A stretch of 20,375 nucleotides of DNA from Alphaproteobacteria bacterium (GTDB lineage: Bacteria; Pseudomonadota; Alphaproteobacteria; Rhodobacterales; Rhodobacteraceae): the NCBI GenBank assembly GCA_030425945.1, contig JAUHZL010000010.1:1-20375 (forward strand), given 5' to 3'. Made by a program: the position numbers and the translations under genes. Position 1 is the first letter of the stretch. Each line of letters starts with the position of its first letter. The notes under the pieces are model-generated. The model made no database searches. It was not told where the DNA came from and worked only from the letters and a program-made list of their open reading frames with translations. Of the stretch, positions 7,703 to 14,603 are shown in pieces.

Positions 7703-8776
7703 TCAGTGGCGCGGCGCGCGCCCGTGATAGGCGGCGTCGAGCAGGTCGCGGAGCCCCTCGCGCGTAACCGGCGCGGGGTTCCAGTAGGGGTTCTGCGTGG
7801 CGATGTCGGCGGCGCGGTCGAGGTCGGCCTCGGCCAGGCCCAGCTCGGCCAGTGTCAGCGGCGCGCCCGCGTCCGAGGCGAAGGCGTGCAGGGCCGCCCC
7901 CGGCGCAGTGCCGCCAAAGATGTCGGCGACGGGGGCCAGCAGCTCGGGCACGGCGGCGGCGTTATAGGCGATGGCGTGCGGAAGCAGCACCGCGTGGGTG
8001 TCGGCATGCGGCAGGTCGAAGGACCCGCCCAGCGTGTGGCAGAGCTTGTGATGCAGCGCCATGCCGACCTGCCCCAGCACCGTGCCGCAGAGCCACGCGC
8101 CATACAGCGTCTCGCCCCGGGCATCGAGGTCGGCGGGATCGGCGATCACCCGTGGCAGCGCGGTGGCGAAGGCCCGCATCCCCTCCACCGCCAGCGCGGT
8201 CGAGAGCGGGTTGCGGTCGCGGGCATAAAGGGCCTCGGCGGCATGGGCGATGGCGTTCAGCGCGCTCGTCACCGTCATCCGCACCGGCAGGCCGGTGACC
8301 AGTTCGGCGTCGTAGAGGATCACCTCGGGCTGCACCTTCGGATCGCTCAGCGTCGACTTGCGGCCCTTCTCGGTCTGGCCGAGGATCGGCGTCGCCTCGG
8401 ACCCGGCATAGGTGGTCGGCACGACGATCTGCGGCAGGTCGGTGCGGTAGGCGATCGCCTTCCCGAGGCCGGTGGTCGAGCCGCCGCCGATGGCGACGAG
8501 GCAATCGGCGCGCACGTCGGCGACATGGCGCATCGCCTCCTCGGTCACGGCGACCGGCGTGTGCATCGCGGCGCGGGTGAAGACGCCCGCCGCCAGCGCG
8601 CCGATGCTTTCGGCCACCCCGAGCGCGGCATCCGCCTGCTGCGGCGTGGACAGGACGAGCGCCCGCGACGCGCCGAGGCGGCGCAGTTCGTCGGCGATCT
8701 CGTGCCGGGTTCCCGGACCGAACCGGACCCGCACCGAGGCACTCTGGGCGACGAAATCGCGCTGGAAATAGGACAT
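7703..8776 (-). CDS. macA: Maleylacetate reductase
   Basis: Reduces maleylacetate to 3-oxoadipate with NAD(P)H, the step joining hydroxyquinol/hydroquinone or chlorocatechol ring cleavage to the beta-ketoadipate pathway. It is a 357-aa member of the iron-containing alcohol dehydrogenase superfamily, the usual MacA length. Visible are the nucleotide-binding GGGST (97-101), VVPTTYAGSEATPILGQTEKGRKST (118-142), diagnostic of maleylacetate reductases, and LNAIAHAAEALYA (173-185). The metal-site region HHKLCHTLGGSFDLPHADTHAVLLPH (242-267) has multiple His. Fe-ADH members that are true alcohol dehydrogenases lack the GQTEKGRK segment. The ribosome site AAGGAGGGGAGG directly precedes ATG. It is first in the left operon and divergent from a LysR gene, the classical arrangement for an inducible aromatic operon. 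Confidence 0.95.
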   Translation of the reverse strand: MSYFQRDFVAQSASVRVRFGPGTRHEIADELRRLGASRALVLSTPQQADAALGVAESIGALAAGVFTRAAMHTPVAVTEEAMRHVADVRADCLVAIGGGSTTGLGKAIAYRTDLPQIVVPTTYAGSEATPILGQTEKGRKSTLSDPKVQPEVILYDAELVTGLPVRMTVTSALNAIAHAAEALYARDRNPLSTALAVEGMRAFATALPRVIADPADLDARGETLYGAWLCGTVLGQVGMALHHKLCHTLGGSFDLPHADTHAVLLPHAIAYNAAAVPELLAPVADIFGGTAPGAALHAFASDAGAPLTLAELGLAEADLDRAADIATQNPYWNPAPVTREGLRDLLDAAYHGRAPRH

Positions 8777-8799
8777 GGCCTCCCCTCCTTGCCCCGGAC

Positions 8800-8856
8800 T
8801 GTTGTCACCTTAGACCAGCGGAATTCATATCTTGATCGAATCTGGGACGGACAACA
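8800..8856. promoter_or_regulatory. Symmetric divergent promoter region between macA and lysR
   Basis: The 92-bp macA-lysR intergenic stretch contains a perfect 7-bp inverted repeat TGTTGTC (8800-8806) / GACAACA (8850-8856), centred on CATATC (8826-8831). Read rightward, TTGTCA (8802-8807) and CATATC are 18 bp apart; read leftward, TTGTCC (8854-8849) and GATATG are 17 bp apart. Both spacings suit -35/-10 pairs sharing one -10 hexamer. A dyad ATTC-N11-GAAT (8823-8841) covers the centre. The -10 matches are weak (about 3 of 6), so promoter identity is a hypothesis. Confidence 0.45.
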
Positions 8857-8870
8857 TAACCTGCTGTTAT
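8856..8870. promoter_or_regulatory. LysR-type operator (ATAAC-N5-GTTAT) overlapping the lysR start codon
   Basis: ATAACCTGCTGTTAT is a perfect 5-5-5 dyad containing the LysR consensus T-N11-A (TAACCTGCTGTTA). Its right arm includes the first two bases of the lysR ATG at 8869. It lies just upstream of the leftward -35-like element. A bound LysR regulator could thus activate macA and repress its own translation or transcription. Confidence 0.6.
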
Positions 8871-9816
8871 GAAACTGGACCCCCGCCACCTCGAATTGCT
8901 CGCCGCGGTCGTCGATCACGGCGGCCTGACCGAAGGCGCGGCGGCGCTGGGGAAGTCGCAGCCGTCGGTGTCGCGCAGCCTCGGGCAGCTCGAAGCCCGG
9001 ATCGGCGCGCCGCTGTTCCAGCCCGGGCGGCGGCCGCTTCAGGCGACCGACCTGGGCCTCGCGCTGGCCGAGCAGGGCCGCGCGGTGCTCAAGGCGGACC
9101 GGGCCGCGTCGCAGATCGTGGCGCTCTACCGCTCGGGGCATGCGGGCCTCGTGCGGGTCGGCGGCACGCCCGTCTTCATGGACGGCGTGATCGCGGGGAT
9201 GATCGCCGAGTTCCAGCAGGCCTGCCCCGACGTGCGGGTGGACCAGTCCTATGGCTATGCCGACGACCTGATCGAGGGGCTGGGCAACGGCACGCTCGAC
9301 CTCGCCGTCGTGCCGCTGCGCCCGGAAAAGGTGCCGGCCAGCCTGCAGTTCCAGCCGATCCTGCCCGGCCTCAACGTGATCGCCTGCCGTGTCGGGCATC
9401 CCCTGACCCGGCGCAAGCTGGTCACGCCGGGCGATATCGCCGAGTTCCCGTGGATCGCACCGCCCGCCAACAGCCCGCTCTATGCCGACCTGCGCCGGGC
9501 CCTGACCGACATCGGGGCGGAGGACTTCAAGATCAGCTTTTCCGGCGGGTCGCTGGCCTCGGTCATCAGCGTGCTGACCGGCTCGGACAGCCTGACGGTG
9601 CTGCCCTACTCGGTGGTGTTCATGATGCGGCCGCAAAAGACCGTCACCGCCCTGTCGCTGCGGATCGGGCACCCGGACCGCAACCTCGGGTTGCTGATGG
9701 CGGCGGGCGGCCCGGTGCCCCCGGCCACCGCCCGCCTGCGCAGTTTCGTCGCCGCCCGGTTCGAGGCGCTGGCCCGCCGGATCGTCGCGCACCAGACGAA
9801 CCAGCTCTGGCGCTGA
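8869..9816 (+). CDS. LysR-family transcriptional regulator
   Basis: Predicted DNA-binding regulator of the divergent aromatic operon, 315 aa, typical LysR length. Residues 4-63 form the winged helix-turn-helix (HLELLAAVVDHGGLTEGAAALGKSQPSVSRSLGQLEARIGAPLF), and residues about 90-295 form the effector-binding domain starting GLVRVGGTPVF. The C-terminus keeps the pattern of aromatic-responsive members, such as GYADDLIEGLGNGTLDLAVVPL. ATG at 8869 is favoured because the HTH starts at the usual distance from it. No clear Shine-Dalgarno precedes it, and the start codon lies in a palindrome, hinting at low and autoregulated expression. The gene ends 6 nt from the convergent hydrolase gene, leaving no room for a separate terminator. 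The effector is unknown; a pathway intermediate is the usual inducer in such systems. Confidence 0.93.
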   Translation: MKLDPRHLELLAAVVDHGGLTEGAAALGKSQPSVSRSLGQLEARIGAPLFQPGRRPLQATDLGLALAEQGRAVLKADRAASQIVALYRSGHAGLVRVGGTPVFMDGVIAGMIAEFQQACPDVRVDQSYGYADDLIEGLGNGTLDLAVVPLRPEKVPASLQFQPILPGLNVIACRVGHPLTRRKLVTPGDIAEFPWIAPPANSPLYADLRRALTDIGAEDFKISFSGGSLASVISVLTGSDSLTVLPYSVVFMMRPQKTVTALSLRIGHPDRNLGLLMAAGGPVPPATARLRSFVAARFEALARRIVAHQTNQLWR

Positions 9817-9822
9817 GCCGCC

Positions 9823-10515
9823 TCAGGCGTCGAGCCAGCCGAGCAGCGCCGCCGTGGTCTCGTCCGGCTGCTCCAGCACCGGCAGGTGCCCGGCCCCCGG
9901 CACGACGACAAGGCGGGACTGCGGCATCAGCGCGTGCATCCGGGCGTGCCGGTCGAGGGGGCAGAGCCGGTCGCCCTCGCCCATCAGGACCAGCGCGGGT
10001 CCGGTGAAGGCGGCCAGCGTCGCCTCCTGGTCCGGGCGGGCGGCCAGCGCGCGGGACTGGCGGACGAAGACCTCCGGCCCCAGCGCCAGCGCCATCTCCA
10101 TGCAGAGAACGAGAATGGCCTGACGTCCCGGCCCCTCGGCCAGGTAGTTCGGCTTCATCTCGTCCCGCATCACCTCGAAGAGGCGCCCCGCCTCCGCCGC
10201 CGCGATCTGCGGGCCGCGCCGGGCCTGCACTTCGGGCGTCTCGGCCCAGGGGTTGGTGTCGAGCAGCGCCAGCCGCTCGACCCGGTCGGGGGCCTGCCGC
10301 AGCACCTCCATCGCCACGATGCCGCCCATCGACAGCCCGGCGAGCGCGAAGCGCGGCGGGGCGACCGCCAGCACGGACGCGGCGAGGCCTTCGATGCTGT
10401 CCTGCCCGGTCAGCGGCGCATGCAGCACCGCGCGCCGGCCGAGGGCCGCCATCTGCGGCCCCCAGAGCCGGGCGTCGCACATCATCCCGGGCAGAAGGAC
10501 GAGCGGCGTCGTCAT
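9823..10515 (-). CDS. Alpha/beta hydrolase
   Basis: Small alpha/beta-fold hydrolase, 230 aa from ATG at 10515. This start overlaps the upstream stop as ATGA; earlier in-frame starts lie inside the neighbouring gene and encode Arg-rich sequence. The nucleophile elbow is GLSMGG with S62; the acid is probably D182 in LMGEGDRLCP, and the base H210 in VPGAGHLP. The N-terminal LVLLPGMMCDARLW supplies the oxyanion-hole region. Candidate roles are a lactonase such as 3-oxoadipate enol-lactone hydrolase, an esterase, or a C-C hydrolase acting on a ring-fission product; sequence alone does not decide. It is the last gene of the eight-gene coupled set and converges on lysR with a 6-nt gap. Confidence 0.9.
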   Translation of the reverse strand: MTTPLVLLPGMMCDARLWGPQMAALGRRAVLHAPLTGQDSIEGLAASVLAVAPPRFALAGLSMGGIVAMEVLRQAPDRVERLALLDTNPWAETPEVQARRGPQIAAAEAGRLFEVMRDEMKPNYLAEGPGRQAILVLCMEMALALGPEVFVRQSRALAARPDQEATLAAFTGPALVLMGEGDRLCPLDRHARMHALMPQSRLVVVPGAGHLPVLEQPDETTAALLGWLDA

Positions 10516-11633
10516 GCGACCGCGCGCGCGCCTTCGGACAGCGTGGCGAGCTTGGCCCAGGCGATCTCGGGATCGACCGCGCCGAAGCCCGCGAAGGTCC
10601 CGAAACCGCAGTCGCTGCCCGCGATGACCCGCTCGGCCCCGACGATATCGACGAAGCGCTCCAGCCGCTGGCGCACGAGGTCCGGATGCTCGACGAAGTT
10701 TGTCGTGGTATCGACGACGCCGGGCACCAGAACCTTGTGATCCGGGATGTCGGCGGCGCGGTCGCGGAACACCTCCCATTCATGGCCGTGCCGGGGGTTC
10801 GAGGTCTCGAACAGCACGTAGCGCGCCTTGGCCGACATCAGCGTGTCGAACATCTTGGCCATCGGGATGTCGCAGACATGCGGCCCCTCGTAGTTGCCCC
10901 AGCAGATGTGGATGCGGATACGCTCTTCCGGGACGTCCTGCAGCGCGTGGTTCAGCGCCTCGACATGGGAGGCGGCGACCTTGAGGAACTCGGCGTCGCT
11001 GAGGTCGGTGAAGAGCATGTGCCGAGACAGGGCCAGGTCCGGGCAGTCGAGTTGCAGGTCGAGGCCCGCCGCCACGATGGTTTCGTATTCCGCCTTCATC
11101 GCGTCCGCGAGCGCGGCCAGATACGCCTCGCGCGTCGGGTAATGGGCGTTCTGCAGGAAGAGCGAGATCACTCCCGGCGAGGCCGCGTTCATGAAGCCGC
11201 GCTCGACCCCCGCGGCGGCCATCCCGGTCTTCAGGTTCGCGATGTCCTTTTCCAGCTCGCCCTGCCCCTTCGAGCGCACCTCGCCCACGCACATCGGGCG
11301 GGCGTATTTCGGCGTGCCGCCCGACTTGGCGATGCGGTCGAGGAAGCTCGGGTAGAGCTTGAGATCGGCGGGCGCGTTGCGCGGGCTGTCGCCGTCGAAG
11401 CCGGTGTAGCGATCCTTGACGTAGGTGGCGTAGCTGATCTTCGACATTTCGCCGTCCGAGACGATGTCGATCCCGGCCGCCTTCTGGCGCTGCACCGCCT
11501 CGGCCACGGCCTCGGCCATCACGGTGTCGAAGGCGGCGGGATCGTAGGGCTCGTTCCGCTCGCGGGCGAAGAGCATGTCCACCACGGCCTGCGAGCGCGG
11601 CAGGCTGCCGACATGGGTTGCGAGAAGGGTCAT
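10512..11633 (-). CDS. Cobalamin-independent methionine synthase II family (MetE-C-like) zinc methyltransferase
   Basis: A 373-aa protein corresponding only to the C-terminal catalytic barrel of MetE; full MetE is about 750 aa and its N-terminal half is absent. It begins with the substrate-binding THVGSLPR (7-13). DGEMSKISYATYV lies near 60-72. Zinc ligands by analogy with MetE are H242 and C244 (IHICWGNYEGPH), E276 (FETSNPRHGHEW) and C342 (GSDCGFGTF). Relatives include CoM methyl/alkyl transferases and uncharacterised stand-alone MetE-like proteins in catabolic operons. The zinc site activates a thiol, so it may move a methyl or alkyl group between the substrate and homocysteine or another thiol, or open an epoxide-like intermediate. 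Without the folate-binding half, a normal methionine synthase role is unlikely. Start and stop both overlap neighbours as ATGA. The family call is solid; the reaction is unknown. Confidence 0.9.
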   Translation of the reverse strand: MTLLATHVGSLPRSQAVVDMLFARERNEPYDPAAFDTVMAEAVAEAVQRQKAAGIDIVSDGEMSKISYATYVKDRYTGFDGDSPRNAPADLKLYPSFLDRIAKSGGTPKYARPMCVGEVRSKGQGELEKDIANLKTGMAAAGVERGFMNAASPGVISLFLQNAHYPTREAYLAALADAMKAEYETIVAAGLDLQLDCPDLALSRHMLFTDLSDAEFLKVAASHVEALNHALQDVPEERIRIHICWGNYEGPHVCDIPMAKMFDTLMSAKARYVLFETSNPRHGHEWEVFRDRAADIPDHKVLVPGVVDTTTNFVEHPDLVRQRLERFVDIVGAERVIAGSDCGFGTFAGFGAVDPEIAWAKLATLSEGARAVA

Positions 11634-12664
11634 GGCGTTGCGATCCTTATTCCGATCTTTCCGATATGGCCGCGCGTCAGGAAGGCCTCCTGCGCGGCCG
11701 CGAGGTCTTTCAGGTCATGGGTGGCGGCGACGAGGGGCCTGATCTCGCCCGCCTCGATCCGGCGGACAAGCCCGGCAAAGACCCCCTCGCCCAGCACGGT
11801 CGCCCCGTGCAGCGTCAGGTCCTTGAGGTAGAGCGTCCGCAGGTCGAGCGGCACCTCGGCCCCCGCCACGGCTCCGGAGGCGACGTAGCGCCCGCCGGGT
11901 TTCAGGAGGTCCAGCAGCACCGGGAACCCCGGCCCGCCGACGAGGTCCACGACCACGTCGAAGCTGTCGCGCCCGAGTTGCGCGGGCAGGTCGGCCGCGC
12001 GGTCGGCCACCCCGGCCGCCCCGAGCGCCATCAGGGCAGCGGCCTTCGCGGGCTGGCTGACCGCGACCGCCTCGGCCCCGCGCGCCACCAGAAGTTGCAC
12101 CGCCGCCGATCCGACCCCGCCCGAGGCCCCGGTCACCAGCACCCGCTCGCCCGCGCGCACCCCGGCGCGGACCAGCATGTTCTCGGCGGTCGAGTACGAA
12201 CAGGGGAAGGTGGCCAGCTCCACGTCGGACAGGTCCGAGGTCACCGCATGGGCGTGCCGGTCGGCCACGCAGAGAAACTCGGCGAAGCTGCCCGGCACCT
12301 CCGAGCCGAGGAACCACGGCGGATCGCGCCGCGCGCCGCCCGCCTCGCGCAGGCAGGGCTCCACCAGGACGCGGGTGCCGATGCGGGTGGCGGGGACGCC
12401 CGGTCCGACCGCCTCGATCACGCCGCAGGCGTCGATGCCCTGGATATGCGGAAAGACCAGCGGGCGGCCGGTCCAGGTGGCGTCCTCGGCGGCGCTGCCG
12501 CTCTTCGAGTACCACGCCAGCCGGGTGTTGATGTCGGTGTTGTTGATCGCGGCGGCGGCGACCTTCACCCGCACCTCGCCCGGCAGGGGCTCCGGCACGG
12601 GCAGGTCGTCGCGCCACGACAGGCACTCCGGCCCGCCGTGCCCGGTCAGCACGACACCGCGCAT
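11630..12664 (-). CDS. Zinc-independent MDR-family NADPH oxidoreductase (quinone-oxidoreductase-like)
   Basis: Medium-chain dehydrogenase/reductase of about 344 aa. I start it at ATG 12664, sharing the A of the upstream stop (TGATG), rather than at 12676, which would add four residues within the cupin gene. The N-terminal GroES-like domain is MRGVVLTGHGGPECLSW onward, and the Rossmann motif GASGGVGSAA lies at 179-188. The position where zinc alcohol dehydrogenases carry catalytic Cys reads INNTDINTR (40-48), so the catalytic zinc is absent. This places it with quinone oxidoreductase, crotonyl reductase or enone reductase types that reduce an activated C=C bond with NADPH. It has a long Cys/Pro loop (VEPCLREAGGARRDPPWFLGSE) before the second half of the domain. 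It may reduce an alpha,beta-unsaturated ketone made earlier in the pathway. Confidence 0.9.
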   Translation of the reverse strand: MRGVVLTGHGGPECLSWRDDLPVPEPLPGEVRVKVAAAAINNTDINTRLAWYSKSGSAAEDATWTGRPLVFPHIQGIDACGVIEAVGPGVPATRIGTRVLVEPCLREAGGARRDPPWFLGSEVPGSFAEFLCVADRHAHAVTSDLSDVELATFPCSYSTAENMLVRAGVRAGERVLVTGASGGVGSAAVQLLVARGAEAVAVSQPAKAAALMALGAAGVADRAADLPAQLGRDSFDVVVDLVGGPGFPVLLDLLKPGGRYVASGAVAGAEVPLDLRTLYLKDLTLHGATVLGEGVFAGLVRRIEAGEIRPLVAATHDLKDLAAAQEAFLTRGHIGKIGIRIATP

Positions 12665-13617
12665 CAGCCGCGCCACGTCGCCCCCGGTGCGTCGTCGGTC
12701 CCGACAACGTGGTAGAGCGCCGCCTCGCCGCTCATCGAGGGGACCGCGCTATGGTCGAGGTCCGCGGGCACCAGCGCGGTGTCGCCCGGCGCGAGGATGG
12801 TCTCGCCGCCGTCCCAGGCCAGCCGCCAGTGCCCGCGCACCGGCATCAGCACGGAGGCGCGGTCATGGCGGTGCATCCCGGCGCTGGCCGAGGCGCGGGT
12901 GACGAAGCCGACCTCGAAGCCGGGCCGGTCGCGCAGCACGCCCTCGGGGCCGATCACCGTCGCGGGCGTGCGGTCCGCGAGCGCCACGAGGTCCCAGTAG
13001 CGCGCGACATGGTGCGGGATCACCTCGGCCGTGGTCGGCTCGGGGAACTGCGCCAGTTCGGCCTCGGTCAGCAGCGGCATGGGCGCGACGCCCTCCGGCA
13101 GGGTCTGGCCCTTCTTGCTGTCGTAGAGCTTGCCCTGTTCGGACAGCACCAGCCCGTGCGCCCGGGCGTCCTCGATCACCTGCGGCGCCCAGATCACGCC
13201 GCCACCGGCATCATCGCCGCCGAGGATCGCCATGATCATCCCGTAATCGGTGCCGATGTTCTCGAACCCCCGGAAGATGCCGGTGGGGATGTTGAAGATG
13301 TCGCCCTCCTCCAGCACCACCTCGCCCGCCGTGCCCCAGCGCCCCCAGAAGAAGCGCCAGCGGCCCTTGAGAACGAAGAACACCTCCGCCGTGCGGTGCG
13401 AGTGCAGCGAGTTCCGGCATTTCGGCGGCTGGCCCGCCGCGCCGATGTTGAAGCCGATCGCGTCGGTGATGTGGACGTGCTGGTCGGCGGCCTCGGAGAC
13501 CCCGCCCCCGATGATGGTGAAGTTTTCCTTCTGGTCCGAGCCCGGCGTGTGGGCGTCGATGAAGGCGGTCCGGCACGGCATCAGTTCACCGTAGCGGACG
13601 ATCTGCGGGGCGGTCAT
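12664..13617 (-). CDS. Bicupin-domain protein
   Basis: A 317-aa protein with two cupin barrels. Domain 1 spans about 55-130 with the metal motif HSHRTAEVFFVLKG (72-85; H72, H74, E78), but the later cupin motif reads IPTGIFRGFENIG, with Phe where a third metal His usually sits. Domain 2 spans about 235-305 with MHRHDRASVLMPVRG (H249, H251) and a second-motif His in PADLDHSAVP (H289). Bicupins include gentisate-type dioxygenases, quercetin dioxygenase-like enzymes, isomerases and non-enzymatic sensors. With aromatic-type neighbours, a ring-cleaving or hydroxyketone-cleaving dioxygenase is possible, but the incomplete ligand set in domain 1 makes this uncertain. Its start overlaps the upstream NTF2-like gene (ATGA) and its stop overlaps the MDR start (TGATG). 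Confidence 0.85.
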   Translation of the reverse strand: MTAPQIVRYGELMPCRTAFIDAHTPGSDQKENFTIIGGGVSEAADQHVHITDAIGFNIGAAGQPPKCRNSLHSHRTAEVFFVLKGRWRFFWGRWGTAGEVVLEEGDIFNIPTGIFRGFENIGTDYGMIMAILGGDDAGGGVIWAPQVIEDARAHGLVLSEQGKLYDSKKGQTLPEGVAPMPLLTEAELAQFPEPTTAEVIPHHVARYWDLVALADRTPATVIGPEGVLRDRPGFEVGFVTRASASAGMHRHDRASVLMPVRGHWRLAWDGGETILAPGDTALVPADLDHSAVPSMSGEAALYHVVGTDDAPGATWRG

Positions 13618-14603
13618 AGGTCACCTGTGTGGAGAAGGATCTGCTTCCAGATCGCGGTTTCGTCGAAAATCACCCATTCGCGGCGCAGGCGCGGCGGCGC
13701 GGCCCCGAGCGTGCCGAACTCGGCATGGCTGAGACCGAGAACATAGACCTCGGCCCCGGTGGGCCGCCCGAAGACGCCCCAGCCGTCGTGACGGCCATGC
13801 AGCGACCAGCGCAGCGCGGCGCGCGGCGGCAGGGTCGGGTCCTCGCGCCCGATGACGTGATGGACCGTGAAGGTGGCCGATGGGAACGCGGCACGCAGGC
13901 CCATCCAGAACCGGTCCGCGTCGCCCCAGCCGAAGCCGTTCACCCCGCCGGGATGTTCGAGCTGCGCGGCGCGGTCGTATTCGGCCGGGACCGCCGCCAT
14001 GTCCGCCGCCATCAGCCGGGTCAGCAGGTCGGCGTAGCGCGCGCCCCAGGGATTGTCGTTGCCGCGCCCGGCATAGGGGCCGGGGCGGTCGGTGGCGGGG
14101 CTGAGGGGACGGACGCAGGCCTCGGGCCCGCCTTCGCGGGCGATCAGGTCGCGGGCATACTGGGCGGGCTCCCAGCCCATCTGGCGCACGATGGCCCCCT
14201 GGTCGCGGATCAGCCATTCGTCGTCGATGGCGTTGTCCTTCGCGTGGCAGTCCGCGATGATCCGGTAGCGCAGGCTGCGCCCGGTGGCCTTGCCGTAGAC
14301 CCCGTCGCCGAGGTGCGTCGCGGTCGAGATGATCCGGTGCGAGGACAGCATCCCCTCCTCCGGCGTGCCGGACCAGATCACGTCCTCGCCCAGAAGCTGG
14401 CGGTCGGGGAACTCGGCCAGCGTCGCCATGGTCGCGGCGATCACGCCCTGGTTGCCGACCACCACCGAGGCGGGCGAGCGCACGACGATCTCGGGCGCAT
14501 AGTAGTGGTGCAGGGTCGCGATGCCGCGATCCTCCCAGATTTCCTTGGTGATCCCGAGAATGTAGTCGGGAAAGTCGGCGAACTTCGGATCGAAGCCCTT
14601 CAT
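13614..14603 (-). CDS. Two-domain NTF2/SnoaL-like protein (a)
   Basis: A 329-aa protein in which two alpha+beta-barrel modules of the NTF2-like/SnoaL type can be made out: about 10-150 (IWEDRGIATLHHYYAPEIVVRSPASVVVGNQGV, a typical first helix and strand) and about 185-325 (LLTRLMAADMAAVPAEYDRAAQLEHPGG, ending REWVIFDETAIWKQI). SnoaL relatives include polyketide cyclases, dehydratases, isomerases and non-catalytic subunits. Their active site commonly uses Asp/His, which cannot be fixed here without alignment. It has no signal peptide and is probably cytosolic. It overlaps both the LacI-gene stop and the bicupin start as ATGA. A second two-domain NTF2-like protein is encoded in the same operon. 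The fold assignment is moderately sure; the reaction is unknown. Confidence 0.8.
   Translation of the reverse strand: MKGFDPKFADFPDYILGITKEIWEDRGIATLHHYYAPEIVVRSPASVVVGNQGVIAATMATLAEFPDRQLLGEDVIWSGTPEEGMLSSHRIISTATHLGDGVYGKATGRSLRYRIIADCHAKDNAIDDEWLIRDQGAIVRQMGWEPAQYARDLIAREGGPEACVRPLSPATDRPGPYAGRGNDNPWGARYADLLTRLMAADMAAVPAEYDRAAQLEHPGGVNGFGWGDADRFWMGLRAAFPSATFTVHHVIGREDPTLPPRAALRWSLHGRHDGWGVFGRPTGAEVYVLGLSHAEFGTLGAAPPRLRREWVIFDETAIWKQILLHTGDL

Noticed and set aside
6683..8872. 729-aa open frame on the plus strand
   Set aside because: Antisense to the binding-protein and maleylacetate reductase genes; low-complexity composition and no domain.
9817..9830. Terminator in the convergent lysR / hydrolase gap
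   Set aside because: The palindrome CGCCT-C-AGGCG at 9819-9829 has a 1-nt loop, so it cannot form a normal hairpin, and there is no T-tract.
10512..11633. Full methionine synthase (metE) broken by truncation
   Set aside because: The protein starts and ends cleanly with an intact zinc site and coupled neighbours, so it is a stand-alone family member and not a fragment.
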